From Parasponia andersonii (taxonomy: Eukaryota; Streptophyta; Magnoliopsida; Rosales; Cannabaceae), in the NCBI GenBank assembly GCA_002914805.1, contig JXTB01000088.1:679131-743130 (forward strand): a stretch of 64,000 nucleotides of DNA, in the 5' to 3' direction. The stretch's first letter is position 1. Every line of letters begins with the position of its first letter. A model generated the notes under the pieces. It had not been told where the DNA came from. It saw only the letters and a program-made list of their open reading frames with translations, and ran no database searches. Below are positions 34,597 through 46,689 of this stretch, piece by piece. A program made the position numbers and the translations under genes.

Positions 34597-36900
34597 TGTC
34601 ACGACCGGAAGGCCATGACTTTTAAAAATTTTATGTTGAAATAATAGTAAATTGTGATTTTTCATAATTCTAAAAAATTTAGTACTTAGAATTTTTAGAT
34701 TTAATTCTCAAAAGTAACCAAATTTCATATTCAAGAAATATTAATTTTAAAATTAGTTTTCCAAGAAAATCCTTCATTTAAAGTTTTGGTTAGTATCTAA
34801 TTAATTAGTTTAGAAACATTTATAAATTTATAAATTATAGAAAAAACGAGTCTAATTAAACCTTAAGTCCAATATTCAAATAATTTTATATAAATCATTT
34901 GTATTTTTAAGTACTTAATTTAATAGCAAAATTTATCCTCATATATTTACTTAATAAATACACCATAATTGACTAAATATGTTTGATATAAATAAGAAAA
35001 GAATGGTATAGAATAGGAACTAACTAATAAAGATGTAGGAAACGACACACATATGCCAAACAACCTTGACAAGTTACCAAGATAGTTTCCCAAAAATAAA
35101 TCAATACTTGAAAGTGGGAGTAAATAAGAGAGGGAAGTAAGCACGTGAATACTTAGTAGAGAATAATTTCATGTTTTTATATGTAAGAAAATATACTGAC
35201 ATTAAAGGTCCTGTATAGTTAGTATTCCATTCAAAACAGTTCACATAACTCAAGTAAAAATCATAGTCCAACAGTTTAAACATTCCAAACTATTGTAAAA
35301 TATCCATCAAAACCAGTACATATTTATTCAAGCTAACATATAATCATGTATGCAATCATGATATCCTAGTGGATTACTCGTAAGTTTGAGCCACCTAAAG
35401 AGGTGCCATAAATCCGATCACCCGATATGGGACATCGTAAGTACAATAATCTAATGTGGGTCATCGTAATTCCGATCACCCAATATAGAGCATCATAAAT
35501 GTGTGAATGTATGCAAATATTATATGAAAGACAGAATAAAGATATACACCATTTCTACAAAATCTCAAAATAATCCATGTAGTGTTCTTTAATCAAATAA
35601 CATTTAGTTTTCAAATCGTATTCGATTTTTTAAGAATTTTGACATTATAATAGTCATTTTTGATCAAAATCCAAAATCCAATTTCTTGTAGAAAATAATT
35701 TCATACAGTATATATATGACATACTAACTAGTATAATATACCTCCCAAGCAGTTTATATCTCAAATCAAATCAAAACAGATATAAATATAATTTTTATAA
35801 ATCATTTCACGAAATTTCATATTTATAAAAAATATGTGAAAATCAAAATTAAACTAATTTAAAGATTAAGTAATCGAATCCCTACCTCAATCAAGTGTCA
35901 AAATAGTATTACGGGGTTATGGAGAAAGTTTAATGTCATTTAGGTGTCGTTTGGAAATTCGGGCATCGTATTTGAAATTTTGATCGATAAGTTTAAAAAT
36001 TTGATTTTCAATCGGAGCTTCAAGTCATGAAACAGATTTCATCACTGAATTCAAAATATCCAAAAATCCTAGGTTAGACATATAATTTGACTGATTCAGG
36101 CTCGGGTCGAATCTGGGTTTGTAACATGCAAAATGAGGAAATCCAAGTTGTTAGATTTAGATTTTTCATGCCCATCATAAAATATAGGCAATATATATAT
36201 ATATATCAAAATTTTTGTTTTCTCGAGTAGATCACAAATATGAGATTTATTTTACGATCTAACAGTCGGATTGAAAAATATAAATACAAAACTAAAATAG
36301 TTCAAAATTGACAAAAATGATAAAATTCAATCTAGGTAATATTGAGTCAAGATATATATACACCACGTTGAAGATCATGACGAGACGAGTTTAATGTGAC
36401 TAGTTTCACGACGAATGGACACCAGAATCGGCGCCGGCATCAGAATATCAGTCACGGCTTCAAAATGTTTCCGATGGTGAATGGTACATTGTCAAGCGGT
36501 GGGGACAGCAGTGTGAGGATTGTCTGGCCTCCAGCTGTCAATCGTGGGTGGTGGCGGTGCTCAACGATGTCGAAAAGTGCCTTGTCAAAGGTTTGCCAGA
36601 AAATCGGCGTTTCGGCCGAAAAATTGTGAGACAGAAAAAGAGATCGGGAGAGAGCTGAAAGAAAGAGGGAGTGTTGGGGCACGTGGCACCCATTTAATAG
36701 GCTGCCAAATTTTTGCAAAATCGTACTTTAACACAAATTTTAAATTCTTTTCAATTTAATCCTTAAGAATTGCAAAATAGTCCCAAATTTCATTCTTTTG
36801 TTTCATTTAAAACCATAATTTGAATTTTCCGTTTATATAATTTTATTTTAAATAATGGTCAAATGACCAAAATACCTTTACAGAAAATAAGGGTTTCACA
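34597..36900 (-). mobile_element. LTR E in ankyrin exon 1
   Basis: On the minus strand it begins TGTGAAACCCTTATTTTC and ends GGCCTTCCGGTCGTGACA, 2304 bp. It is flanked by a perfect GAAAC duplication (34592-34596 and 36901-36905). It carries an intact G-box (36680-36685) and GAGGTAGGGATTCGATTAC near 35885 on the minus strand. Its outer part matches LTR I, making these two a third subfamily. No interior domain; solo LTR. Confidence 0.92.
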
Positions 36901-37049
36901 GAAACGGTGTTGGAGAGTCTCCATTGTTCCTTGCTATAGGAAAGTTCTTTGGCATTGCTAGATTTTTATTAGAGAAGACTGAGAAGTGTTCTTATAGAGG
37001 AAGAGATGGTATGAATGCTTTCATGTAGCTATGGTTTACTTGTACGAAG
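36901..37049 (+). pseudogene. Ankyrin gene exon 1, fragment e with splice donor
   Basis: Continues the frame with GVGESPLFLAIGKFFGIARF, LLEKTEKCSYRGRDGMNA, then a one-base loss before a region that reads HVAMVYLYE in the shifted frame. It ends GAAG at a GTATTAAC donor (37050). The phase (one base over) matches the start of exon 2. Confidence 0.85.
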
Positions 37050-37597
37050 GTATTAACTAGATTTCTCTCTTTGCCTCTTAATTAACTTGCATTTTTAAGG
37101 GAATCATATTGTTCTACGTCAAAGTATTATGCCCAGTGATTATAATTGATATTTTTTTCTTCTTTCGAGTAAGAGTATAATAATTAATGGTTTGCTTCAA
37201 AGTAATGTGTTGTCTAAAAATTTATTTGTATACACATACATTACAAGTATAAGAAAACAAAAATTTTGAATTTATGTACAGTAGAATTATATAGTTGATC
37301 TATATGTATACTTGATGATGATTAAATTTCTATAATCTCTTAAACACAATATTTTGAAATGGCTCTAAGATGATCACTTTTTACCGAAGAAGACACAAAG
37401 AACGAATCTCTCAAATTAGAGTGTGCTAATAGGAGTTTGGACTCAAAATCACTTTATACGAAACAAAATAATAATAATAGTGTATTGAATTACTAATTTA
37501 ATTTTGTCAAAAAAGGTTTAATATTATTTTCAATCCTATGTTCTGTATGAAAAAGGTGATGTACAAAAACCAAACTCAGAAAAGCTAAACTTGCAGT

Positions 37598-37639
<42 letters not shown>

Positions 37640-37659
37640 ATATGTAGGAACTTTGTGTT

Positions 37660-37708
<49 letters not shown>

Positions 37709-38409
37709 TAGGACCTTTGTGTTTGTGTGCATATATATATTTAGGGATAGGGCGTAACTAGTTCTATTTGGGATCAGTCAATTTAGCCAACATAAAATAT
37801 ATTTGTACAGTGATATATTGAAAAAATATCTGTTGGCTAAATTATGTAACAGAATCCAAATGAGATTATATATATATATATATATATATATCAATGTATA
37901 GGAGTTGATGTATATATATATATCAATGTACAGGAGTTGATGTTGTACTTACGAAAATATTATAGTTGCAGATTACAATGCAAACTCCAATGGCAATAAC
38001 TCGGAGCTAAATGGTCAGACAATGTACTTCCAATTCCAGTCACAAAGACATGAAGCCGGCACAATAGAAACAACTTCTTTTTCCACTTTTACTTTTTTCT
38101 CCCCTTCCATACATAAAGATAAAATAGAACTTAAATTCAGGTTGTCTACGATGGATTTAGTACCATGCTCATATATTTTTTTTAAAAACAAGAATTACAC
38201 TGTTTGTGATAGAGAACTCAGGTGTATGCATTGGGAAGACGCATGTACAAAAATTTAAAAACAAAATAAAAGGAACATCACATATATTTTTAGCGTTATT
38301 TATATAATTTTATTGTTTGACCATAGATAATAAAAGCGTGCATCAATATGTCTATAAAAATTAATGTATCTGCAATCTAGTTTTTATCTTTAGAATCTTG
38401 TTGTCCAAT

Positions 38410-38446
<37 letters not shown>

Positions 38447-38539
38447 CTTGTTGTCCAATATATATATATATAATTTCATGAGAAAATATTTTATTAATAG
38501 ATATAAGCCTCGACATTTTTATAAAAATATAAATAAAGA
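37050..38539 (+). other. Ankyrin gene intron 1, left part
   Basis: Intron DNA between the exon 1 donor and LTR G. It is dominated by (TA)n and (TG)n microsatellites at 37600-37637, 37662-37692, 37867-37891 and 38413-38441. A direct repeat of TATCAATGTAYAGGAGTTGATG lies near 37890 and 37921. No coding sequence. Confidence 0.7.
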
Positions 38540-41500
38540 TGTCACATCTCGATCCTTGGGTTAGTGGTGAAAAATGAATTTTACAAGTGAAAATTCAAAT
38601 GTTATTTTTTTTTGAAATATTTGTAAATAAGTTTAAAAAGTAAAATTTTCATAGTTTTGCAATTACCTTTATTTATAGAATATTAAGTGAGTTTATTAAA
38701 CAAACCAAACATCGTTATTTATCTCACAATCTGGGCATATAAATTACATAGACCGAGTCTATGATACATACCCTTAATTTTTAATACAAGTCAAGAAAAA
38801 TAAATAGAGTTATCTTACATAGTTATCAACTGTCTACAACGTAAATAACTTCTCACTATTCAGTTCTTGAATTTCCAAAGTAACACTTAGCACTATCTGA
38901 GAGGGAAAATAAGGAAGTGAGTATGAAATGCCCAGTAAAATATCTAATTACTCTTTTTGGGAAAATATTCAGTTCTAACATTTCTGCGCGGTTAGTTGTT
39001 ATGAAAATAGTTCACAAAATATCTAGTAAGTGCATTAAAAATTATCAATAGAAATAATAATCAAAACCATAAATTAAAACCAGAGAAATAGTCCATAGTA
39101 CGTATATCACAAATCAATCCATCTCATATACTTACATCCTCTCATTACGAACTAGAGTAATTCGTACTACATGTACTAAGTACTTTTTGCTAGATAACTA
39201 ATCCTAGAAAATTGGAGGGACACTTATATGTCTAAGTGTACCGAATCAGAAACTAAATGCCTATGCCAACTGAGTAGAGGAAAATCAGACGACCCTATGC
39301 AGATTTACGGGCTCTCACCGAGAGCAGAGATATTGGCCGCCTACTAAATACTGTGATGCCCAAGATAGACCTTATGAGTGATCTTATGGTATGTGTATTA
39401 TGAGAGACAATATAAAAAATCATATAGTAACATTCTATATGTGTTCTGATTTTTGAAAAAGTCCATTTTGTACTCAAAAAATTTGACAGGATAATGCCTA
39501 TGATTAAATCAAATCCCAAAAATAAATCCTGCACAAAATCACACGAAAAATATTTAGAACAATCTACAATGTCTCACAAATCCACAATTCACAAAAATAA
39601 TTTTTCAAAACAGTTTAATTTAAATAAATCACAAAATTTCATATTTTCACAACATATTTTAATTTTTATGAAAAATAATAAAAAACAAGGTCAATCGAGA
39701 TAGTAATTATACCAAGCTAATATTGCTTGAAAAATCTCCCATTGGAAATTGGTTATTTGGATGGATGTTTTAGGGTCATGACAAGTTCACTTAAAAAAAT
39801 GACTTTTCCAACAACACTATTTATGAGCCATTGTCTCGATTTTTGTACTATTTCAAAATATAGAAATATTTTATATCTAGATTCGTCTCTTGACCTCATT
39901 GAGTCCAAATTCGATATTGGAATTCAATTTCGAGATACCGTGTTACAACTCAAAACTTGAGCTAGTGGCAGAAGGGGAATTTCAGAAGGATGAAAAATTC
40001 CTTGATTTATTTGAAAAATGTCTAAAAAGATTTAGTTTTACAAAACAATCCATTTTAGATAAAATAGTTAGAATTCCATCCCGTAAACCTCTCCCATAGT
40101 TCGTATACACTATTAAACATAGATTGAATAAATACCGAAAAGAACGTAAATCAAATATAAGTCCAAGCATCATCATCATCCACATCAAAAGAGACACCAG
40201 AATGACATACATGAGTCTACAGGCAAAAATAGAAAGTAGTAATCTTGGTTCAATGCTAAAACAAAATTCAAACAGTCCAAACACCGCAACAACATGCTTC
40301 AAGCATTACAAAGATAACGAACTATAATCCCGATGGCCTTTCACTCCTCTGGATCTCTAAAATGGCACTAGATACCACATGAGGAAGGGAGTGAGCATAA
40401 AACACCTAGTAGAAAAAATAATTATCTCGATTGAAAATATTTTAGTGATAAAAAGCTCCTACATGATTAGTTTGATTCCAATACACACATATATGATAAT
40501 CCAAAATCAGAAATCATCACACATATGTATAAATAAATCAGTATAATCAAAACCATTAAATTCAAGTGCACATGACATAAATCAACTCATACGTATGAGC
40601 TCACATTCTCTTATTTGTGGAAACCCAGGATGATGGCATTAAGTATACCTAATAGCTTGCCTGACATCTAAGCCCATACCCAGAGAAAACACCCATGTGT
40701 CGCCTACCAAACTTAGAGGGGCAATCGAATTACCTACATGTGCCAAATGGGGAGGCAATCAGAAGTAACAAAACTCTGTGTAGGTTTACGGACTCTATAC
40801 CGATGGTGGAGCATACAATACCATATTGTAAACCCACGATGCTAACACGGTGCCTATGTATGATCCCATGATACATGTAACACAGAACTGAAGTGTGAAA
40901 ATAATCGTACTTTGATTTTTTAATAAAATAAATATATTAGGTTTTTATAGAAAAATGGGCAGCATAACAACCCTATTTTTGATATACCCAAAATAACATG
41001 CACTCATAAAATTCCCAAATAATAGGGTATATATGTGTATCATAATATTACAGTTCATCACATATGTTCAAGAAAATCAAAATCCACATTTGTTCTTATA
41101 TGTTGCAAAAATTAAATTTTATACGAAAATAGTATAAAATGAAGGTAACCGAATCCCCACCTCACAAGAATAGCGATACTACGCTATTGAATCCTTAAGG
41201 TGTCGTTGATGATTATCTGGAGGGGCGGGAACCAATTCCAAGCTTTCAATTGTCTTCTTGCAAAAAATTAACTTCTCAACGGAGCTTCAAATCCACAAAC
41301 GGACTTCTTCACTAATTTCCTAGTACTCAAAATAGTTAGGTTAGGTATATAACTTGTTCAATTCAGATTTGGGCCCATACTAGATCGGTGGTACGCAAAT
41401 TGAGGCAAAATCTTAGCCCTCCGATTTTGATTTTCGTACTGATCACCAATCCTAGGCAATATATATATCAAACTTCCACATTTTTTAAGTACAACCCAAA

Positions 41501-43025
41501 AATGATAACAAAAATACGATCCAATGGCCGAATTAAAAAGTCCACTCAAGCTCAAAATATTCCAAAAATGACAACTTTTGATTCGAGTAGTATGAGGTTA
41601 GTATATATATATATATATATTCCTTGAGTTTCGTCTCGATGAGACGAATCCAACGAACCCAGTTAGAAGTAAATGGTGGCCAGAATTGTCGCTGGTGATG
41701 GAAACTCCAAAACGACTCTAATGGCATTTTTTGGCAAAACAACGACCTGCGGCTACGCAGGACTAGCGGTAGGGCACCTTAGCAGTACGACGAGTTCACG
41801 TCAGGTGGTTGGCAGGCCGGACAGTGGCCTAGGCGGTAGCATGACCTCCCTTGGTATGTCAGCCGAGAGTGAACACAGAAAGATCGAGGGGGGCATCAGG
41901 GGAGAGAGAGAGAGAGAGAGAAGGGAGAAAGAAAGTGAGTGGGAGGGAGAGCCCATGTGGGTACGTAGGGGGTTGTGCAAATTTTTAAAAATTTGCACTG
42001 TAGTCCGCGATTCCCAAATCTCTATCATTCTGTCTCCCAAAAATTGCAATTTAGTCTTTCTACACAAAACTTTTAAAAATTAATCTCTCCATTATTATAT
42101 GTAGAAAATTAGTAAAATGTCAATATTATCCTCTCAAAAATATGGATTTTTACATACCGAGCCTTAAATTGGCCTTAAAATCTAAAAGTTACAAAAATAC
42201 CATTTTTTTGATATATTTAGAAAAATATCTACTTTTTTTATTTAAAAATTTATGTACGTCCGACTACCATTTTAACGCCTAACCATCGTAATTATTCATG
42301 ATTTTTACTCTTTTTTCACCTTACAATGACCTCTGATAAAATAATTATTAAACAAAATATTTATAAAATATCACTTTTTAGGAACTTTAGTAAAAACGAC
42401 CTAAACAGTGAAATTCTTATCGGAGGTGAGATGATGGCTGAGACTAGTCGGGAAATGACGACGACTACGAGACGAAGCTTATGGTGCCATGGGTGTGCAA
42501 AACAGAGGTTGGACGGTGGCGTGGTAATTGAAAAACTAAGTTGTGGGTGTGGTCTCTAGTGAGGTAGATCTCCGTCGTCGGGTGACATTTCGCAGTGGCA
42601 ATGGTTGATGCTGGTTTCTTGGCGTCTTTTGGTCCAAGCGAGTACACAAATTGGCATTAGAGGGCTACGATGTTCCGGCGAGTAAATTGTGGTAGCTCTT
42701 GAAATTTTTGAACGAGGAAGAAGAGGGCCTTTAGGTTATTATAGGAGAGTTTGGGGGCACTTTTACTAGTGGGACACATGGCAATCCTTAGTTTGACTGA
42801 AAAACTTTTAAAAATTCTACTTTGGCCATAGTTTTAAAAAGTTTCCTTCAATTTAGCCCCTCATTTCACTAAAATATCTACATTTTTGTCCTAAATACAC
42901 TGAGACTCAAATTAGGCTTTATTCATATCGGATATTTTCATTGAAATATTCAAAAATTTATTATTACAAGATTGCCACTAGTTCAAAAATTACATATTTG
43001 TCCTTATAAAAATTTGGATTTTACA
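38540..43025 (-). mobile_element. LTR G in ankyrin intron 1, interrupted by LTR F
   Basis: On the minus strand it begins TGTAAAATCCAAATTTTTA and ends AGGATCGAGATGTGACA. It is flanked by a perfect AAAGA duplication (38535-38539, 43026-43030). Without LTR F and its duplication it is about 2267 bp. It belongs with A and B: the sequence around 39880-39940 and 42155-42200 matches LTR A near 24150-24230. Its G-box is decayed to CACATG (42775-42780). Solo LTR. Confidence 0.9.
39941..42154 (-). mobile_element. LTR F, nested inside LTR G
   Basis: On the minus strand it begins TGTAAAAATCCATATTTTTG and ends CAAGTTTTGAGTTGTAACA, 2214 bp. It is flanked by a perfect TACCG duplication (39936-39940, 42155-42159). 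It is of the C/D subfamily, with a G-box decayed to CATGTG (41954-41959), a GA-rich leader (41900-41935) and a GAGGTGGGGATTCGG form of the donor-like motif near 41150. Since it lies within G it is the younger of the two. Confidence 0.92.
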
Positions 43026-43703
43026 AAAGAAATATATTGGAATTAAAGAAACATCTTTTTGAGACTGTTTATTCTACCTTTTGAGCATCATTTACTAATT
43101 AGTTTAGACTTTTGTACGTCAAACTAGATGCTTTGTATCGTTTTCTGAATTTTTCAACGTCAGTTACGTACTCCTATATATGTATGGCTTTTATTTCCCG
43201 TTGGAAGGACGTTTTATTGAATAGTTTAATACATCGAGTTGACACGTGTTTAATTCTCAACAAAGTAATTAGAATTTCATAACTGTCCTTTCCTATTACT
43301 TCATTAATAACTCATGAAGATCTTAATGGAAAAGGAGTAAGACACTTTTAATGGATTGAACATACTAAAGTTCTATAAGGACATTATGTTAATCTGCGTT
43401 AAAATTTGCGGTTTTGACCAACCAATACTAGACTAAATGCTGTGACAGGTTAGAACTTAGGTATGGATAATTTGAAGTTTCTTATTATTAAGTGACATTG
43501 TTGATAAATGCTATGACAACTTTCTTATAATTTCTTAACTTAATGACCCATATTTGTAGACAATTTGAAGTTGACTTTAAAATTACAAGTGTGATAAAGC
43601 TCAAATAGCTTTGACATAATTTTTCAATCCATGTTCCAATTTTCTTTTGTAATGCTTCCAATCTAGCTAGATATGTCATTGACGGAAAATATATTTGTTC
43701 TAG
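43026..43703 (+). other. Ankyrin gene intron 1, right part, with splice acceptor
   Basis: Non-coding up to the acceptor ATTTGTTCTAG (43693-43703). An ATG at 43673 within the intron is in frame with exon 2 and could serve as a start for a truncated product. Confidence 0.65.
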
Positions 43704-44236
43704 GTCTTGTGAAAGACATAAATGATAAATGTGGCGCTACAGTAGGTGAACAAGACAAGTTTGGGTGGACACCTCTTCATCATGCTGTACACTTTGGCCT
43801 TGAAGTAGTTGTTGTGTTGTTCCTAGCCAATATCGACAAGTCCCCAGCCTACAAAAAGGACAAGGAAGGCATGTGTGCATTTCATGTCGCAACTAAAAAT
43901 GGACATATTGGTATAATGGAAAAGCTGAGGTCAATTTGTCCAGACATATCCGAATTGTTGACTCACAATGGTGAAAACGCTCTTCATGTTGCTGTGAAAG
44001 TTAGAAAGACGACTGTTGTTGAATCCATATTGAAAACATTGGGTTATAACAGTCTTCTAAACAAGCAAGATAAAGACGGAAACACACCTTTGCATTTGGC
44101 TGCCATTATAGAAGATTATGAGATATTAGTTATGCTTCTAAACGACAAAAGAGTAAAAGCAAATATTGTCAGTAAAGATGGTTTGACTGCTATGGACATC
44201 ACTCAATCTAGCACAAAGCTTGGAGTATCTGAAAAG
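43704..44236 (+). pseudogene. Ankyrin gene exon 2 (open frame, ankyrin repeats)
   Basis: 533 nt without a stop. Ankyrin signatures in order: KFGWTPLHHAVHFG, EGMCAFHVATKNGH, NGENALHVAVKV, DGNTPLHLAAIIED and DGLTAMDIT. It starts at the TTCTAG acceptor in phase 1, which matches exon 1, and ends GAAAAG at a GTATCATC donor in phase 0. The frame stays open upstream to an ATG at 43673. Unlike exon 1 it carries no damage, so it either decayed less or is still under some constraint. Confidence 0.88.
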
Positions 44237-44481
44237 GTATCATCGATCAAATTTCCCTGGTATAATAAAAGTTTTCATATGGTCTATTTTGGAGAATAGA
44301 GTACGATATCTTATTAATTTAATTAGTTATCCTTTTAAACTAAAATACTAGTAAGAGTTTTAAATTGACTGTTGAACTTGAGTTGACATTAGGCAAATTA
44401 AAAATATGTATACATATATGACATACAAATGTGAAATTTATGCACATATAACACTTGATCGTCTCTTTTCCGTGTTTGCAG

Positions 44482-45224
44482 TTAGATCTTATATCCAAGT
44501 TGAAAAGCATAGGTGGCTTTTGTTCTTTGAAGCAACAGCACATCGTAGAACCAAACATGGCCTCACAAAATATCAACGCTGCACCACCATTAGAAGATCA
44601 AGGAAATAAAGAACATCAATTAGAAAAAGTTGAAGGGATTAAGGCTACGGATGAAGAAGGGGAAATTGCGAAAGATTTTGACCTATTTTTGTGGATGGTT
44701 CGACCTTTCCTAGATCCGGGTGTTGCTAAAGAAGCAGTTGAGATGGATAGACTAATAGCCACTATCATAGCAACCGTAACTTTTGGAGCGGCTTTCCAAG
44801 TTCCAGGCGGGTATGAAAGCGGGGGCCCTTTTCAGGGCTTGCCAGTCTTGAGGCACAGAACTCTTTTCAACTTATTTCTCATCTTTGACGCTTTGGCCTT
44901 CGGTCTTTCATCTTCCTCCATTTTTCTCCACTTTGTAGCTACTAAGTTTGGTCCAGATAGTGCACTTCTGGTCTTCAAGAAAGTCAAAAAGAACCGTACC
45001 AACTTATTAGTTTAAGTTGCTCAATTCCTACTTTCTACTCTATTTTAGCAATTTTGGCCACTTTCTTTTCGGGATTATATTTAATTGCAGGAAAGTCCAA
45101 TGTGATCAAAGCAGCAGCTTATGTGTGTGTTGCTGGCTTCTTATCTGGGATTTTCTACGTCAGATATTTTCAATTCCTAATATGGTATTTGAAGTTCATC
45201 AAGAAGCATCTTACCGATGTTTAA
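44482..45224 (+). pseudogene. Ankyrin gene exon 3 (PGG domain, membrane segments, one frame break)
   Basis: Follows the acceptor CCGTGTTTGCAG in phase 0. It encodes a linker, then the PGG domain: RLIATIIATVTFGAAFQVPGG spread over 44746-44810, then LRHRTLFNLFLIFDALAFGL and SSSSIFLHFVATKFG. A stop at 45013-45015 follows KKVKKNRTNLLV. The family sequence resumes in another frame (ILAILATFFSGLYLIAGKSN, then KAAAYVCVAGFLSGIFYV) to a stop at 45222-45224. Either an indel near 45005-45035 breaks the frame, or a 55-nt GTACC...TTTTAG segment (45000-45054) is removed, which would restore the frame but is shorter than usual plant introns. About three to four membrane segments are predicted. Confidence 0.85.
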
Positions 45225-45929
45225 TTCGTACATACAATCTTTGTAGGAGACCAATTTTCAAAAACACTTATCACTGTATGTATGTGGGATCTAATAGGGT
45301 TTTTCTTTCTTTTTGCCACAAGTTATTGTTGTAATGGTACCTTGAGTATCATAAACAAAGTGTAGACATAAATGCTATACCACAACTATAACTCTTGATT
45401 TGTTGACTTCTTGTGATGATTTCTCTTAGTCTTGTTTTATTTATTTATTTATTTTTTCACTATGTAGAAAGATTTCCATATAAAGAATGATGTAATAGTT
45501 GTTGTTCCTTTACTAAATTCGCTACATGTTTGGGGGGAAAAAAAATGCTCATTCCTTTGGCTGTTGGGTAAGAAAAATAAACAAAAGTGGAATTTAAGTT
45601 TTTAACAATTTTTACTTTATGTTTTTTTTTCTTTCTTTTTTTTTTTTTTTTCCCTGAAGAAGTTAGTGTGCAGATATTTTGGCAACGGAAGTGTTTTTCA
45701 TTTTGTGAAAACACTTTAGCAATTGCATATTTCCTCACTGAAACATTATTCTATTATTTTAATTACTATTTCTTTTATGATCCTTTAACAACAAATACTT
45801 TTCAATGAGTTTCTCCTATGTCCTTCGTATAATCAAATTGGTTTTCCAATAAGATCTTTATTGATGACGCACTTCTAGAAAAAAATGGTTCTTTGAAGGT
45901 GTCGCTTCCATAATGGTGATTATTAAACG
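45225..45929. other. 3' flank of the ankyrin gene, no other gene
   Basis: Probably ankyrin 3' UTR followed by AT-rich DNA with a T-run (45632-45650). Frames at 45460-45808 are low-complexity. Nothing codes. Confidence 0.5.
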
Positions 45930-46015
45930 TAGATAAAAACAAACTGTTATGCATATTTTCTACCAGCTCGATAACTCAAAATTGGTCCTAAAAAGCAGGA
46001 ATATTCACTTATGAC
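45930..46015. mobile_element. Left remnant of an old copia-like LTR, cut by the hAT element
   Basis: TTGGTCCTAAAAAGCAGGA and ATTCACTTATGAC continue naturally into the sequence at 51142 (CTTATGGCCAGATTGCTCAA), showing that one repeat was split by the hAT insertion. The left edge is not defined. Confidence 0.45.
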
Positions 46016-46689
46016 TTTGATTAGAAGTGACAAAATAGTCCGGCCTTGCAAAAAAATAAATAGAGCCCGTTAGCCCATCGAACTCCTAGACAAACCAAAG
46101 CTGGGCCGAGACAGGCCCGAAGTTGGCTAAGACGAGCTAGCATGTACTTGGTCATGTATATTTTTTTGTCTTTTTTTTTTTTTTAAAAAAAAAACATGTT
46201 ATATTTTAACTTTTTAATTAATTTTTTTATAAATAGATGATATAAACATATTATGTTTTTTTTTTCTATTGTTAAAATTTTAATAATAATTAAATAAGAT
46301 ATATAATATAAATTGAATAATTGATTAAAAAAAGTTTAAAAATAAAAATATTAAGAAAGTTATTTAGAATTATAATAAAAATGTTCAAAAAAAAAGAAAC
46401 AAATAAATTTTAAATTTTAAATTTGATGTTATTGATTTAATATTTGACTACCTCACTAAGAACTTTATTAAGAAAAACCCATTGGGAGAAAACCTTAAAA
46501 AGGAAAAAAGAGTATAGTTTTGATGATTACAAATTTACAATTCAAATTATTACATACAAAAAAAAAAAAAACTAGTATATCATCAATTATAACTCATCAT
46601 CACCATTTATATACAAGTTATTGAAATTTTCGGCTAATTCTTTATTATAAATACGAATAATTTCTTAATTTTGTTTGGCCGCTTATTTT

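Larger units (their letters stand above)
28326..45224 (+). pseudogene. ACD6-like ankyrin-repeat / PGG-domain membrane protein gene, split by LTR insertions
   Basis: Exon 1 lies in five pieces: 28326-28344, 30183-30197, 31900-32119, 34358-34596 and 36901-37049. Exon 2 is 43704-44236 and exon 3 is 44482-45224. Dropping LTRs B, C, D and E and one copy of each duplication rejoins the frame: MDPRLYHAVAIGDETTFNSL, later LYHKNTDGDTTLHVAARY, SVVEKLIKEDSRMALLRN, GVGESPLFLAIGKF. The rebuilt coding length is about 1.9 kb (about 634 codons), normal for ACD6-like proteins. Members are plasma-membrane or ER proteins with N-terminal ankyrin repeats and a C-terminal multi-pass PGG region; ACD6 acts in salicylic-acid-linked defence and cell death. 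Besides the insertions, exon 1 has stops and frameshifts and exon 3 has one frame break. The gene cannot make the full protein. Intron 1 (37050-43703) holds LTR G with LTR F nested in it. Members are often tandemly clustered; no second copy is seen here. Confidence 0.9.

Noticed and set aside
41388-42083. Open frames with GA-repeat coding
   Set aside because: They are the leader of LTR F, equivalent to the frames in C and D.
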